A stretch of 64,000 bases of DNA from contig CALFNN010000036.1 in assembly GCA_937902925.1 (NCBI GenBank), positions 1 through 64,000 of the forward strand, in the 5' to 3' direction. A program made the translations under genes and the position numbers. Below are positions 56,447-64,000 of the stretch, one piece after another (the stretch's first letter is position 1; each line of letters starts with the position of its first letter). This DNA comes from an uncultured Opitutaceae bacterium (GTDB lineage: Bacteria; Verrucomicrobiota; Verrucomicrobiia; Opitutales; Opitutaceae). Below the pieces are notes generated by a model. It was not told the origin of the DNA. It searched no databases and was given only the letters and a program-made list of their open reading frames with translations.

Positions 56447-58057
56447 ATGACCCCGCGTCGCTTTGGTCCGACCCTGATTCGATGGATTGCCGGCGGCACG
56501 GCGGCGCTGCTGCTCGTTGCCGGCCGGCCGGCGAAAGCGGCGGAGGCGTCACCGATCGCCCAAACGAGCGCCGGCAGAATCCGCGGCTACGTCGACAACG
56601 GCATCAACGTGTTCAAGGGCGTGCCGTATGGCGACGACACGGCGAAGCACCGCTTCCAGCCGCCGGTCCCGCCGGTTCCGTGGGAAGGCGTGCGCGACAC
56701 CGTGGCGTTCGGTCCGATGGCGCCGCAACCCGGCGGGCGCGGTGGCACGGATTTCTTTCCCACGCCGCCGGCGGACACGAAGATCAGCGAGGATTGCCTC
56801 ACGCTCAATGTCTGGACTCCCGCGCTGCGCGATCACGGCAAGCGGCCGGTGCTCGTGTATTTTCACGGCGGCGGCTTCAACGGTTGGTCGGTCAACGTGG
56901 ACGCCTATGACGGGGTCCGGCTTTGCCGGCGCGGCGACGTCGTGGTGGTGACGGTCAATCACCGGTTGAACGGATTCGGCTATCTCTACCTCGCGGAGCT
57001 CGGTGGGCCGGAGTTCGCGAGCTCGGGCAACGCCGGGATGCTGGACCTCGTGCTTTCGCTCCAGTGGGTGCGGGACAATATCGCGGAGTTTGGCGGCGAC
57101 CCGGGATGCGTGACGATTTTCGGGCAGTCGGGCGGCGGGGCGAAGTGTGCGACCCTGATGGCGATGCCAGCGGCGCACGGGCTGTTTCACCGCGTGCTCA
57201 CGATGAGCGGGCAGCAACTCGTGGGGCGGACGCGCGAGCATGCGACCGAGACCGCGCGCGGGGTGCTCAAGGCGCTCAACCTCACGCCGGAAACGATCGA
57301 TCGGATCAAGACTGTGCCGATGGAAAAACTGATGGCTGCGATGCGCGGGGGCGAGTGGACGCCGGTGGTCGACGGCACGGTGCTGCCGCGCGATCCCTTC
57401 TCGCCGGATGCGCCGCCGCAGTCGGCCGACGTCCCGATGATTCTCGGCAACACGCACGACGAGACGGCGTATTTTTACGGGCGCTCGCAGCCGTCGCCGT
57501 TCGACATCACCTGGGAGCAGTTGCCCGGCCGGATCAAACAGGCGGTCAGCCAATACATCGCGGACATCCCGCCGGAGGAAATCGTCGCCGAATATCGCCG
57601 GCTTTATCCGGCCGATACGGCGAGCGACGTTTTTTTCGCCGCGACGACGGCCGCGCGTTCGTGGCGCGGGATGGTGATCGAGTGCGAACGGCGTGCGGCG
57701 CAGGGCGGGCCGACCTATGCCTACAACCTGACTTGGAACACGCCGGTCGACGGCGGCAAATGGAAGGCACCGCATACGCTCGATATTCCGCTCTTCTTCG
57801 ACAACACGGCCTACACCCCGGGCATGACCGGCGATGGCGACGAGGCGCGCAAGGTTGCGGCGCTGATGAGCGATTCGTTGATCGCGTTCGCCCGCACAGG
57901 AAATCCGAAGACGCCGGCGCTGCCGGCCTGGCCGCGTTTCGACCGGGAAAAAAGGGCGACCATGCTGTTCGACGCGACGCCGCGGGTGGAGGACGACCCG
58001 CGTGGAGCCGAGCGCAAATTCTTCGCGCCGGTGACCTACAACCAACCCGGTCGCTAG
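56447..58057 (+). CDS. Exported type-B carboxylesterase (copy 1)
   Basis: A 536-residue carboxylesterase/lipase of the cholinesterase-like family. A signal peptide covers about residues 1-33 (ending AAEA). The nucleophile Ser228 is in [13 protein letters not shown], the acidic residue is probably in NTHDETAYF, and the His in WKAPHTLDI. The oxyanion segment YFHGGGF is present. These exported enzymes cleave ester side chains or acylated sugars. Its paralogue is at 60444-62033; the two share most segments, and both end RVEDDPRG(A/S)ER(K/E)FFA. The ferredoxin and HDOD genes lie between them. Confidence 0.88.
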   Translation: MTPRRFGPTLIRWIAGGTAALLLVAGRPAKAAEASPIAQTSAGRIRGYVDNGINVFKGVPYGDDTAKHRFQPPVPPVPWEGVRDTVAFGPMAPQPGGRGGTDFFPTPPADTKISEDCLTLNVWTPALRDHGKRPVLVYFHGGGFNGWSVNVDAYDGVRLCRRGDVVVVTVNHRLNGFGYLYLAELGGPEFASSGNAGMLDLVLSLQWVRDNIAEFGGDPGCVTIFGQSGGGAKCATLMAMPAAHGLFHRVLTMSGQQLVGRTREHATETARGVLKALNLTPETIDRIKTVPMEKLMAAMRGGEWTPVVDGTVLPRDPFSPDAPPQSADVPMILGNTHDETAYFYGRSQPSPFDITWEQLPGRIKQAVSQYIADIPPEEIVAEYRRLYPADTASDVFFAATTAARSWRGMVIECERRAAQGGPTYAYNLTWNTPVDGGKWKAPHTLDIPLFFDNTAYTPGMTGDGDEARKVAALMSDSLIAFARTGNPKTPALPAWPRFDREKRATMLFDATPRVEDDPRGAERKFFAPVTYNQPGR

Positions 58058-58099
58058 CGCGTTTTTTGCGGCGGCGACGCTGCCCTGGCAAAAAACGCG
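58058..58099. repeat. Perfect 12-bp inverted repeat after carboxylesterase copy 1
   Basis: CGCGTTTTTTGC at 58058-58069 faces GCAAAAAACGCG at 58088-58099 with an 18-base spacer. The stem is AT-rich in the middle, so it is not a standard GC stem-plus-U-tract terminator, but on either strand a six-U run lies inside the arm. It could act as a bidirectional terminator or a protein site. It is directly downstream of the carboxylesterase stop. Confidence 0.5.
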
Positions 58100-58172
58100 T
58101 TGTCCCGGTCAAGAAGTGCCGAGCCACGCCGGCGCGCGATTGCTAGAGTGGGAACGCAATCCTCCCTCTATC

Positions 58173-58403
58173 ATGGCAACTCTCACTGAACGAAACCCGG
58201 CCAACCAGACCGGCCGCTACTATGTGGATTCCACGTGCATCGACTGCGACCAGTGTCGCGCGATGGCGCCCGAATTCTTTGGCCGGCACGAGGACGGATT
58301 CTCCTTTATCCAGCGCCAGCCGGTGACGCCGGAGGAGATCGCCGCGGTCGAGGAAGCGGCGGAAGCCTGCGCAACGAGCTCGATCGGCAACGACGGCGAG
58401 TAA
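58173..58403 (+). CDS. Small [4Fe-4S] ferredoxin
   Basis: A 76-residue single-cluster ferredoxin. The four cluster Cys are 22, 25, 28 (CIDCDQC) and 66 (ACATSSIG), in the three-plus-one pattern of monocluster [4Fe-4S] ferredoxins, with Ala where Pro normally follows the last Cys. It carries electrons in the cytoplasm. No obvious partner oxidoreductase is next to it. The start at MATLTERN is preceded by a modest purine stretch. It lies 115 bases after a type-B carboxylesterase and is convergent with the HDOD protein. Confidence 0.88.
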   Translation: MATLTERNPANQTGRYYVDSTCIDCDQCRAMAPEFFGRHEDGFSFIQRQPVTPEEIAAVEEAAEACATSSIGNDGE

Positions 58404-58414
58404 CGCTGCGAATC

Positions 58415-58441
58415 GGAACCGGCGGCAACCGCCGCCATTCC
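58415..58441. terminator. Hairpin between convergent ferredoxin and HDOD genes
   Basis: A stem CGGCGG/CCGCCG with a CAA loop (58420-58434), with an outer helix GGAA/TTCC two or three bases away. It falls in the 39-base gap between convergent genes, so it could serve as a bidirectional terminator. There is no clear U-tract on either strand, which lowers confidence. Confidence 0.35.
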
Positions 58442-58442
58442 G

Positions 58443-60164
58443 TTATGCAGCGAGAAACCGCCGGCGGCCGAGATCCCGGTTGGTGCGGCCCAGCAAGGTT
58501 TGGTGGAGTTCCACACAGCAGGCATGTGCGCCCGCCTCGAACTTCGGGAGTTCGAAACTGGGGAACAGCCGCGGTTGGAGCAACTGCCAGGCTGACGTCT
58601 GGCTGATGGGCGGCGGGGAACCGTCGGGCAGGTCGCCGCAGCAGCCGATGCGATTGTGCAGGCAGAGGTGCCGGGCCAGCGAAACGATCGCGATGAGGTC
58701 GACGTGCTCGGTGGCGGCTTCGGGAGTCTCGACCCACTGGATGACGCGACGGTAGACTGGCGGGAGGCCGACGCCTTCGGCGAAGGCGCAGCCCATTTCG
58801 CGCGTGGTCATGCCGAGATATTTCTTCTCGGCCTCGCGCAGGCTGACCTTGCGGGCCCGCGCGTAGCGGACCATCGGTTCGAGGGCGAACGGGTGCAGCT
58901 TGACCAGCAGGAGCAAGCCGATGTCGTGCATCAGGCCGGCGGTGTAGGCGTTGGCCTTCAGATAAGAGAGTTCGAGATAGTCGCAGATGAACAAGGACAG
59001 CTTGCCGACGCCGATTTGAAACATCCAGAAGTCCGCCCACGTCAGGGGAGGGACGGTCAGATGGCGCTCGGGCACGACCGGCAGCGCCTTGGCGAGGGCG
59101 TTGAGCTTGATCACGCCGAGGCGGTTGACGGCGGCCCGCGGGTCGTCGGTCACGGTGTTCTCGGCATCGGTGCCCTTGTTCGCAGCGACGAGCACCTGCG
59201 CGCTGAGGCCGGGGTCATTGGCGGCGCGCTCCATCGCGGGATCGATGCTGGTCGCCTTGCCATCGGCGGCCATGAGAAAGGCGGCGGCGACCGTGTCGAC
59301 GACCGGGCAGCCGGGCAGGGCGGCGAGCTGTTGCTCGATCTCGGCGCGCGCGACCACGGGCCCACTCACATCGACGTCGGCGCCGGACCAGCGGGAGCGC
59401 TCGGCCGCCTCCTTGATGCGGGCCTTCTCCTCGTCGGAGCGCAGGCAGTCGGGCGTGTAGGAGGGGTTGAGCTGGCAGAAGATCAGGCGGCTGGCGTATT
59501 CCAGGCTGTCGGCACAATGCTTGAACGCGTCCCAGTGGGCCGATTCCGCGTGGCCGCGCAATTCGCGGAAATAGTCCACCACGCCCCAGACCCCGGCGGC
59601 CTCGGCGTCGGCTGACACGGCGTCGATCTCCTCGAACACGGTGGCGTTTTCGCGGCGGACCGTCCACCGGGGAAACGTCTTGGCGCACTCGTCGAGGCGG
59701 CCCATCAGGTTCCGGCGCAGCGTGGCGAGCGCATCCAGCGAGAGGCCGAGTTGCGCGCAGAAGGACTTGACCTCTTCAAAATGCAGGTTGCGCCACGGAT
59801 TGGCCGAAACCTTGGCGATCTCGCCGAAGATGGCCGTTTCGGTGTAGGGCTTGATCAGGTAATTCTGGGCCTTCAACGCGACGGCCTTCTTCACCTGATT
59901 GATGTCGGCCACGCCGGTATAAACCGCCACCGGAAGCACCTTCAGGAAACAATCGTCGCGCAGCTTTTGCAGGAAGATCATGCCCGCGTTGCCGGGCAGC
60001 TTCAACTCGAGGAACACGAGATCGATCACGACGGACTCGCGCAGGTGCCGCCACGCTTCGTCGGCCTTCGTCGCAACGATGCAACCATGGCGGCCACGGG
60101 CAAGAACTCCTTGCATGGCTTTCCCCGCCACTTCGTTGTCATCGAGCAGGAGGATGTTGGCCAT
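58443..60164 (-). CDS. HDOD-domain response regulator with Glu at the phosphorylation site
   Basis: A 573-residue protein. Residues 1-~120 are a receiver domain: acidic pocket Asp8-Asp9, switch Thr83 in VYTG and Lys105 in LIKP, but the position of the phosphorylated Asp is Glu53 (VFLELKLPG). A linker precedes a long helical region and an HDOD domain in the second half (GVIKLNALAKALPVV through the TAGLMHDIGLLLLVKLHP segment). HDOD proteins act in cell-cycle, twitching and stress signalling. The start at MANILLLDD is the receiver start. It is divergent from the second carboxylesterase by a 279-base gap. No histidine kinase is nearby. Confidence 0.88.
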   Translation of the reverse strand: MANILLLDDNEVAGKAMQGVLARGRHGCIVATKADEAWRHLRESVVIDLVFLELKLPGNAGMIFLQKLRDDCFLKVLPVAVYTGVADINQVKKAVALKAQNYLIKPYTETAIFGEIAKVSANPWRNLHFEEVKSFCAQLGLSLDALATLRRNLMGRLDECAKTFPRWTVRRENATVFEEIDAVSADAEAAGVWGVVDYFRELRGHAESAHWDAFKHCADSLEYASRLIFCQLNPSYTPDCLRSDEEKARIKEAAERSRWSGADVDVSGPVVARAEIEQQLAALPGCPVVDTVAAAFLMAADGKATSIDPAMERAANDPGLSAQVLVAANKGTDAENTVTDDPRAAVNRLGVIKLNALAKALPVVPERHLTVPPLTWADFWMFQIGVGKLSLFICDYLELSYLKANAYTAGLMHDIGLLLLVKLHPFALEPMVRYARARKVSLREAEKKYLGMTTREMGCAFAEGVGLPPVYRRVIQWVETPEAATEHVDLIAIVSLARHLCLHNRIGCCGDLPDGSPPPISQTSAWQLLQPRLFPSFELPKFEAGAHACCVELHQTLLGRTNRDLGRRRFLAA

Positions 60165-60443
60165 CGTTGGATTGTTGGTTGGTGAACCTGCGGGGCAGGG
60201 GAGAAGCGGGAGCAGCGCCGAGCCCGTGACTCGACCATTTCGCCCATCGTCACAGCCGGCGGGCAAATTAACCAAAAGGTCGATTAACTGGGGGAACTGC
60301 CCTAGGCAGATGTGACGGAGGAGATCGGCCAGGCCCCCGCGTCGCCGGGGACGGACGGGCCCGGCGACGCATCGAGAGAGTGAGCCTTGCCGTCCGATTC
60401 TGCGGTGAGGTAACATTCGTCCGCGTCTTAAACCCCTGTCGCC
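60165..60443. promoter_or_regulatory. Divergent gap with direct repeats and a strong hairpin
   Basis: This 279-base gap separates the HDOD gene and the second carboxylesterase. It carries two direct ATTAAC repeats at 60267-60272 and 60283-60288, one and a half helical turns apart, in a locally AT-rich patch. It also has an 11-bp perfect hairpin at 60339-60370 (GCGTCGCCGGG / CCCGGCGACGC, 10-base loop) with no U-tract. These could be an activator site and an RNA or DNA structure near the carboxylesterase transcription start. I see no reading frame with coding character. Confidence 0.4.
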
Positions 60444-62033
60444 ATGATTGCTTTCCGTCCTCTCCTTTTACTGCGTCGCATTCCTCAGTTTGCCCTCATC
60501 GCGTTGGCCTTGCTTTGGACGGCGAGTCAAACCCACGCTGCGGACGCCGCCGATGCCGGTCCCGTTGCGACGACCCAAGCCGGCAAAGTGCGCGGCTATC
60601 TCGATCAAGGCGTCAATGCCTTCAAGGGCATCCCGTATGGCGAGGACACGGCGAAACATCGGTTTCAACCCTCGGTGCCGCCCCAGCCCTGGACCGGGGT
60701 GCGTGAGGCCGTTAAGTTTGGTCCCGTGGCGCCGCAGGGAAGCCGGACGGCCGATGGTGCGAGCGAGGACTGTCTTTATCTGAATGTCTGGACCCCGGCG
60801 CTGCGCGATGGCCACAAGCGTCCGGTTCTCGTTTATTTTCACGGCGGCGCCTACAACAACGGCTCGGTCAACTCCAACCTCTACGACGGCGTGAACCTCA
60901 GCCGTCGTGGCGACGTCGTCGTGGTCACGGTCAATCACCGGCTCAACATCCTCGGCTACCTCTATCTTGCCGAACTGGGTGGCCCGGAATTCCGCGATTC
61001 GGGAAACGTCGGCCAGCTCGACCTGATCCTCGCACTGCGCTGGGTGCACGATAATATCGCGGAGTTTGGCGGCGATCCGGGCAGTGTCCTGATCTTCGGC
61101 CAGTCGGGCGGGGGCGCGAAATGCGCCACGCTCATGGCGATGCCGGCCGCCCACGAGTTGTTTCAACGCGTGTGGTCGATGAGCGGCCAGCAAGTCACGG
61201 GCCGGACGCGCGAGCATGCGACCGAGGACGCGCGCAAGGTCCTCAAGGCGCTCGATCTCACCCCCGAGCGGATCGATGAAATCAAAACCCTGCCCCTCGA
61301 CCGGATCATGGCCGCCGCCCGGCAGGGCAGCTGGAACCCCGTCGTCGATGGCGGCGCCTTGCCGCGCGATCCGTTTGCGCCCGATGCCCCGCCGTTGTCG
61401 CGGGACATCCCGATGGTCCTCGGCAATACGCACGACGAGACCCGCAATCTGATCGGGGGAAGCAACGCGGCGCTCTTCAACCTCACTTGGGAAACGCTGC
61501 CCGCCGCGCTCGCGCAAAGCGTGAAACAGTTCATCGGCGACTACACGCCGGACGACGTCGTCGCGGCCTATCGCAAGTTCTATCCCGCCTACTCGGCAAG
61601 CGACGTGTTTTTCGCCGCCTCGACGGCGGCGCGCTCATGGAAGAGCATGATCATCGAGGCTGACCGGCGCGCGGCGCAGTCCGGCCCGACATATGCCTAC
61701 TACGTCAACTGGCCCTCGCCGGCGGACGGCGGCAAATGGAAGTCGCCGCATACGATCGATATTCCCTTCGTTTTCGACAACGTCGCCCAGAGCAACTACA
61801 CGCGCGACGGGGGACTGCCGGTGGAAAAGCTGGCGGAGCAGGCCAGCGATGCGTTGATCGCCTTTGCACGCACGGGCAATCCGAACACACCCTCGCTGCC
61901 GAACTGGCCCCGCTTCGATCCCGAGAAACGCCCGACGATGATCTTCGACGTCCCGCCGCGCGTCGAGGACGACCCGCGGGGCAGCGAGCGGGAGTTTTTT
62001 GCGAAGGCGGCCTACATTCAGCCCGGCACGTGA
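60444..62033 (+). CDS. Exported type-B carboxylesterase (copy 2)
   Basis: A 529-residue paralogue of the gene at 56447-58057. The signal peptide is [32 protein letters not shown] in two pieces (a basic start and a hydrophobic segment ending near residue 32). The nucleophile Ser221 is in GQSGGG, the acidic residue in NTHDETRNL and His in WKSPHTIDI. Both proteins share the [13 protein letters not shown] segment. Its 3' end is followed by a good intrinsic terminator, and its neighbour is the large beta-helix protein. The two esterases probably act on acetylated or feruloylated polysaccharides or xenobiotic esters; the exact substrates are unknown. Confidence 0.88.
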   Translation: MIAFRPLLLLRRIPQFALIALALLWTASQTHAADAADAGPVATTQAGKVRGYLDQGVNAFKGIPYGEDTAKHRFQPSVPPQPWTGVREAVKFGPVAPQGSRTADGASEDCLYLNVWTPALRDGHKRPVLVYFHGGAYNNGSVNSNLYDGVNLSRRGDVVVVTVNHRLNILGYLYLAELGGPEFRDSGNVGQLDLILALRWVHDNIAEFGGDPGSVLIFGQSGGGAKCATLMAMPAAHELFQRVWSMSGQQVTGRTREHATEDARKVLKALDLTPERIDEIKTLPLDRIMAAARQGSWNPVVDGGALPRDPFAPDAPPLSRDIPMVLGNTHDETRNLIGGSNAALFNLTWETLPAALAQSVKQFIGDYTPDDVVAAYRKFYPAYSASDVFFAASTAARSWKSMIIEADRRAAQSGPTYAYYVNWPSPADGGKWKSPHTIDIPFVFDNVAQSNYTRDGGLPVEKLAEQASDALIAFARTGNPNTPSLPNWPRFDPEKRPTMIFDVPPRVEDDPRGSEREFFAKAAYIQPGT

Positions 62034-62034
62034 C

Positions 62035-62058
62035 ACGGCCCGCGATCGGGCCGTTTTT
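62035..62058 (+). terminator. Intrinsic terminator after carboxylesterase copy 2
   Basis: An 8-pair stem ACGGCCCG (62035-62042) with CGGGCCGT (62047-62054), loop CGAT, followed by TTTT (62055-62058) directly after the hairpin. It begins 2 bases after the carboxylesterase stop, so it clearly ends that transcript. Confidence 0.85.
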
Positions 62059-62106
62059 CCGCACCCAATCTTCCCGCGCTTGCGTCTGGCTGAGCGCTTC
62101 AACCCC

Positions 62107-64000
62107 ATGGCTACACTATCTCGCACCGCTTCGCGCGGATTGTCCCCTGTTGTCTGTTTTGTCATTCTCGGCCTGCTCGCGCCGCTGGCCGGTGCCGCCG
62201 AAGCCCGCAACCGTCCCGCGATTTCCGTCCGCGCGGGCGACAACGGCGCGCTTGTCTACACGGCGGATGACGCGGGGAACCGGGTCATCGATTTTTCCGC
62301 GGCCGGTTACGGTGGCGGCGGCGAGGCGATCCCGCTCGTGCCGGCCAGGATGGTCGTGGCGCCGACCGGCAATCGCGACGGAGAGCGAATTCAGGCGGCG
62401 CTCGACCTCGTGGCCGCGATGCCGGTCGACGCGCAGGGTTTTCGCGGTGCCGTGCTGCTCAAGCCCGGCCGCTACCGGATCGACGGGAATCTTCGCCTGC
62501 GCGCGAGCGGAGTGGTGCTGCGCGGGTCGGGGCAGGCGGAAAACGGCACGGTGCTGGTGGCAACCGGTCTTTCGCGTCGCGCCTTGATCGAGATTGCCGG
62601 CGCCGGCGACCGGAACGAGATCGCGCCGTCGCGCCAGAATGTCACCGACGCCTATGTGCCGGTGGGCGCGACCCGGCTCGCGGTCGACGACGCCTCGGCG
62701 TTCCCGGTCGGCACGCGGATCGTCGTTCGCCGTCCGAGCAACGCCGCGTGGATCGCGCAAGTTGGAATGGGCGCTTTTTCGGGCTGGCCGCAGAACCCCC
62801 TGTCGTGGAGACCGGGCACGCGCGATATCGTCTGGGAACGCGCGGTGACGGCCGTGGAGGGCAACACCCTGACGCTCGATGCGCCGATCACCACGGCGCT
62901 CGATGCGAAGGTGGGCGGCGGCACGGTCACGCGCTATGACTTTCCCGGCCGCATCGATCACGTCGGCGTCGAGAACCTCCGCTGCGTGTCCGAGTTCAAC
63001 AAGGCGTTGCCGAAGGACGAGGAGCATGCGTGGTTCTGCGTCACGCTCGACAAGGTGGAAAACGCCTGGGTGCGGCAGGTGACCGCACAGCAGTTCGTGA
63101 GCTACGTCGTCGATGCGCAGGCGGACTCGAAGTCGGTCACGATCGAGGACTGCACCGCGCTCGACCCGGTGTCGGAGATCGCGGCCTATCGCCGCCGCGC
63201 GTTCGCCATCGCCGGCCAGCTGACGCTCGTGCAACGCTGCCAGTCCGAGCACGGGTTGCACGATTTCACGTCGGGCTTCGCGGCCGCGGGCCCGAATGTT
63301 TTCCTGCAATGCACCGCCCGCGACGCGCAGGACTACAGCGGCCCGGTCGAGAGCTGGGCGTCGGGCTTGCTTTACGACAACGTCGTCATTCGCGGCAACG
63401 CGCTGCGGTTCATCAACCGCGGGGCCAACGGTCAGGGCACCGGCTGGACCGCGGCGAATTCGATCTTCTGGAGCTGCGAGTCCACCGAGCTTCAGGTGCA
63501 GAGCCCGCCGGGCGCGCCGAACCAGGCGTTCGGCTGCAAGGGCCTCATCGTGGATGACAGCAAGGACTACGATCCCCGGGTGATGCCCTATCAACCGTTC
63601 GTGAAGGGCTCCGCGATGACGCCGGTCAGCCTCTATCTCGCCCAGCTCGCCGCCCGCAAGGGCGGCGACGCTGTCCCCCGTCTCGCGCGGGCGACGATTT
63701 CCATTTCAGCCGACGGCGTCCGCGCCCTTGCCGCGGCCGACGTCCCGCCGCCGCCGGCCCGCGGCCCGGTGCATCCGTTGCGCGTGGAGCACGCCCAGTT
63801 TACCATCGATGGCCAGCGCGCGTTCACGGCGATGACCAACTGGTCGTGGTATCTCGGCCAGATGCCGCGCGGCATCGCGCGGCCCGCGGGGCCGGGCATC
63901 ACGCGATTTTCGCCTGGCGAAACCGGCACCGGCCAGACCGACCGCCTCGAGGATGTGATCGCGGCGCTCGCCCCGGGCGCGGCGTTCGTCCACCACTATG
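62107..64000 (+). CDS. Exported right-handed beta-helix protein (partial, C-terminus beyond window)
   Basis: The visible 631 residues begin with a signal peptide MATLSRTASRGLSPVVCFVI ending near AGA-AEA. The body is a right-handed beta-helix of pectate-lyase-like type: VIDFSAAGYGGGGEAIPLV, VLLKPGRYRI, repeated SVTIEDCTALDPV-type coils with short strands and Cys/Asp turns. It continues to the window end, so the C-terminal part is unknown. Family assignment to a specific polysaccharide lyase or hydrolase cannot be made, and the catalytic residues are not identified. With the pectate lyase, GH28 and esterases in the window, it is best seen as a plant-polysaccharide enzyme. The terminator at 62035-62058 separates it from the carboxylesterase. 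Confidence 0.82.
   Translation, partial: MATLSRTASRGLSPVVCFVILGLLAPLAGAAEARNRPAISVRAGDNGALVYTADDAGNRVIDFSAAGYGGGGEAIPLVPARMVVAPTGNRDGERIQAALDLVAAMPVDAQGFRGAVLLKPGRYRIDGNLRLRASGVVLRGSGQAENGTVLVATGLSRRALIEIAGAGDRNEIAPSRQNVTDAYVPVGATRLAVDDASAFPVGTRIVVRRPSNAAWIAQVGMGAFSGWPQNPLSWRPGTRDIVWERAVTAVEGNTLTLDAPITTALDAKVGGGTVTRYDFPGRIDHVGVENLRCVSEFNKALPKDEEHAWFCVTLDKVENAWVRQVTAQQFVSYVVDAQADSKSVTIEDCTALDPVSEIAAYRRRAFAIAGQLTLVQRCQSEHGLHDFTSGFAAAGPNVFLQCTARDAQDYSGPVESWASGLLYDNVVIRGNALRFINRGANGQGTGWTAANSIFWSCESTELQVQSPPGAPNQAFGCKGLIVDDSKDYDPRVMPYQPFVKGSAMTPVSLYLAQLAARKGGDAVPRLARATISISADGVRALAAADVPPPPARGPVHPLRVEHAQFTIDGQRAFTAMTNWSWYLGQMPRGIARPAGPGITRFSPGETGTGQTDRLEDVIAALAPGAAFVHHY

Overview
The window is a 64 kb piece of a GC-rich chromosome from what is most likely a free-living, plant-polysaccharide-degrading verrucomicrobium of the Opitutaceae type. 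This assignment is an inference. It rests on a four-gene pseudopilin cassette that resembles the 'Verru_Chthon' cassette (named from memory), a PL10 pectate lyase beside a Tat-exported GH28, an ADOP-type orphan permease, weak Shine-Dalgarno sequences and even housekeeping synteny. There is no phage, insertion sequence, CRISPR array or plasmid backbone, and no gap between genes exceeds about 300 bases.

Layout. 1-2.7 kb: a ComM-like ATPase cut by the window edge, an HD phosphohydrolase and coaE. 2.7-10.4 kb: a rho gene with a long disordered N-terminus, then a type IV pilus/type II secretion motor block of PilB-like ATPase, PilT, a second PilB-like ATPase and PilC. 10.4-17.2 kb: an overlapping minus-strand operon (YhaM-like nuclease, isochorismatase-like hydrolase, PPP phosphatase), hisF, a large uncharacterised protein and a second, shorter rho. 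17.3-19.8 kb: acs and a lipoprotein. 19.9-27.7 kb: seven consecutive plus-strand genes, namely two GspG-like pseudopilins, three further prepilin-like proteins, a giant GspK-like protein and an exported protein of unknown function. The giant gene carries an internal segment of about 1.65 kb with clearly lower G+C. 27.7-30.9 kb: the pectin-degrading pair. 30.9-38.6 kb: a CAU-anticodon tRNA, a DUF3574 lipoprotein, a TPR protein, a PP2C phosphatase, a DinG-like helicase, a metal P-type ATPase, two lipoproteins and a YkuD protein. 38.6-47.2 kb: biosynthesis and central metabolism (asd, tRNA-Val, ilvN, ilvC, hemC, hemD, a DegT-family aminotransferase, phosphofructokinase, trpF). 47.2-49.1 kb: alkylation repair (ogt and an Ada-AlkA fusion). 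49.2-64 kb: exported esterases, an ADOP permease, small conserved proteins, an OPT transporter, two paralogous type-B carboxylesterases around a ferredoxin and an HDOD response regulator, and an exported beta-helix protein running off the end.

How it fits together. The pilus/secretion motors and the pseudopilin cassette look like the machinery for moving or displaying envelope proteins. The pectate lyase, polygalacturonase-like enzyme, beta-helix protein and exported esterases look like the plant-cell-wall cargo. The OPT transporter and acs could handle products such as peptides and the acetate released by esterases. The best leads are the mosaic gene in the cassette, a palindromic element inserted inside the ogt coding sequence, a tRNA-Val gene 24 nt ahead of ilvN, a strong terminator abutting the hemC start codon, two rho genes, and a receiver domain with Glu in place of the phosphorylatable Asp.
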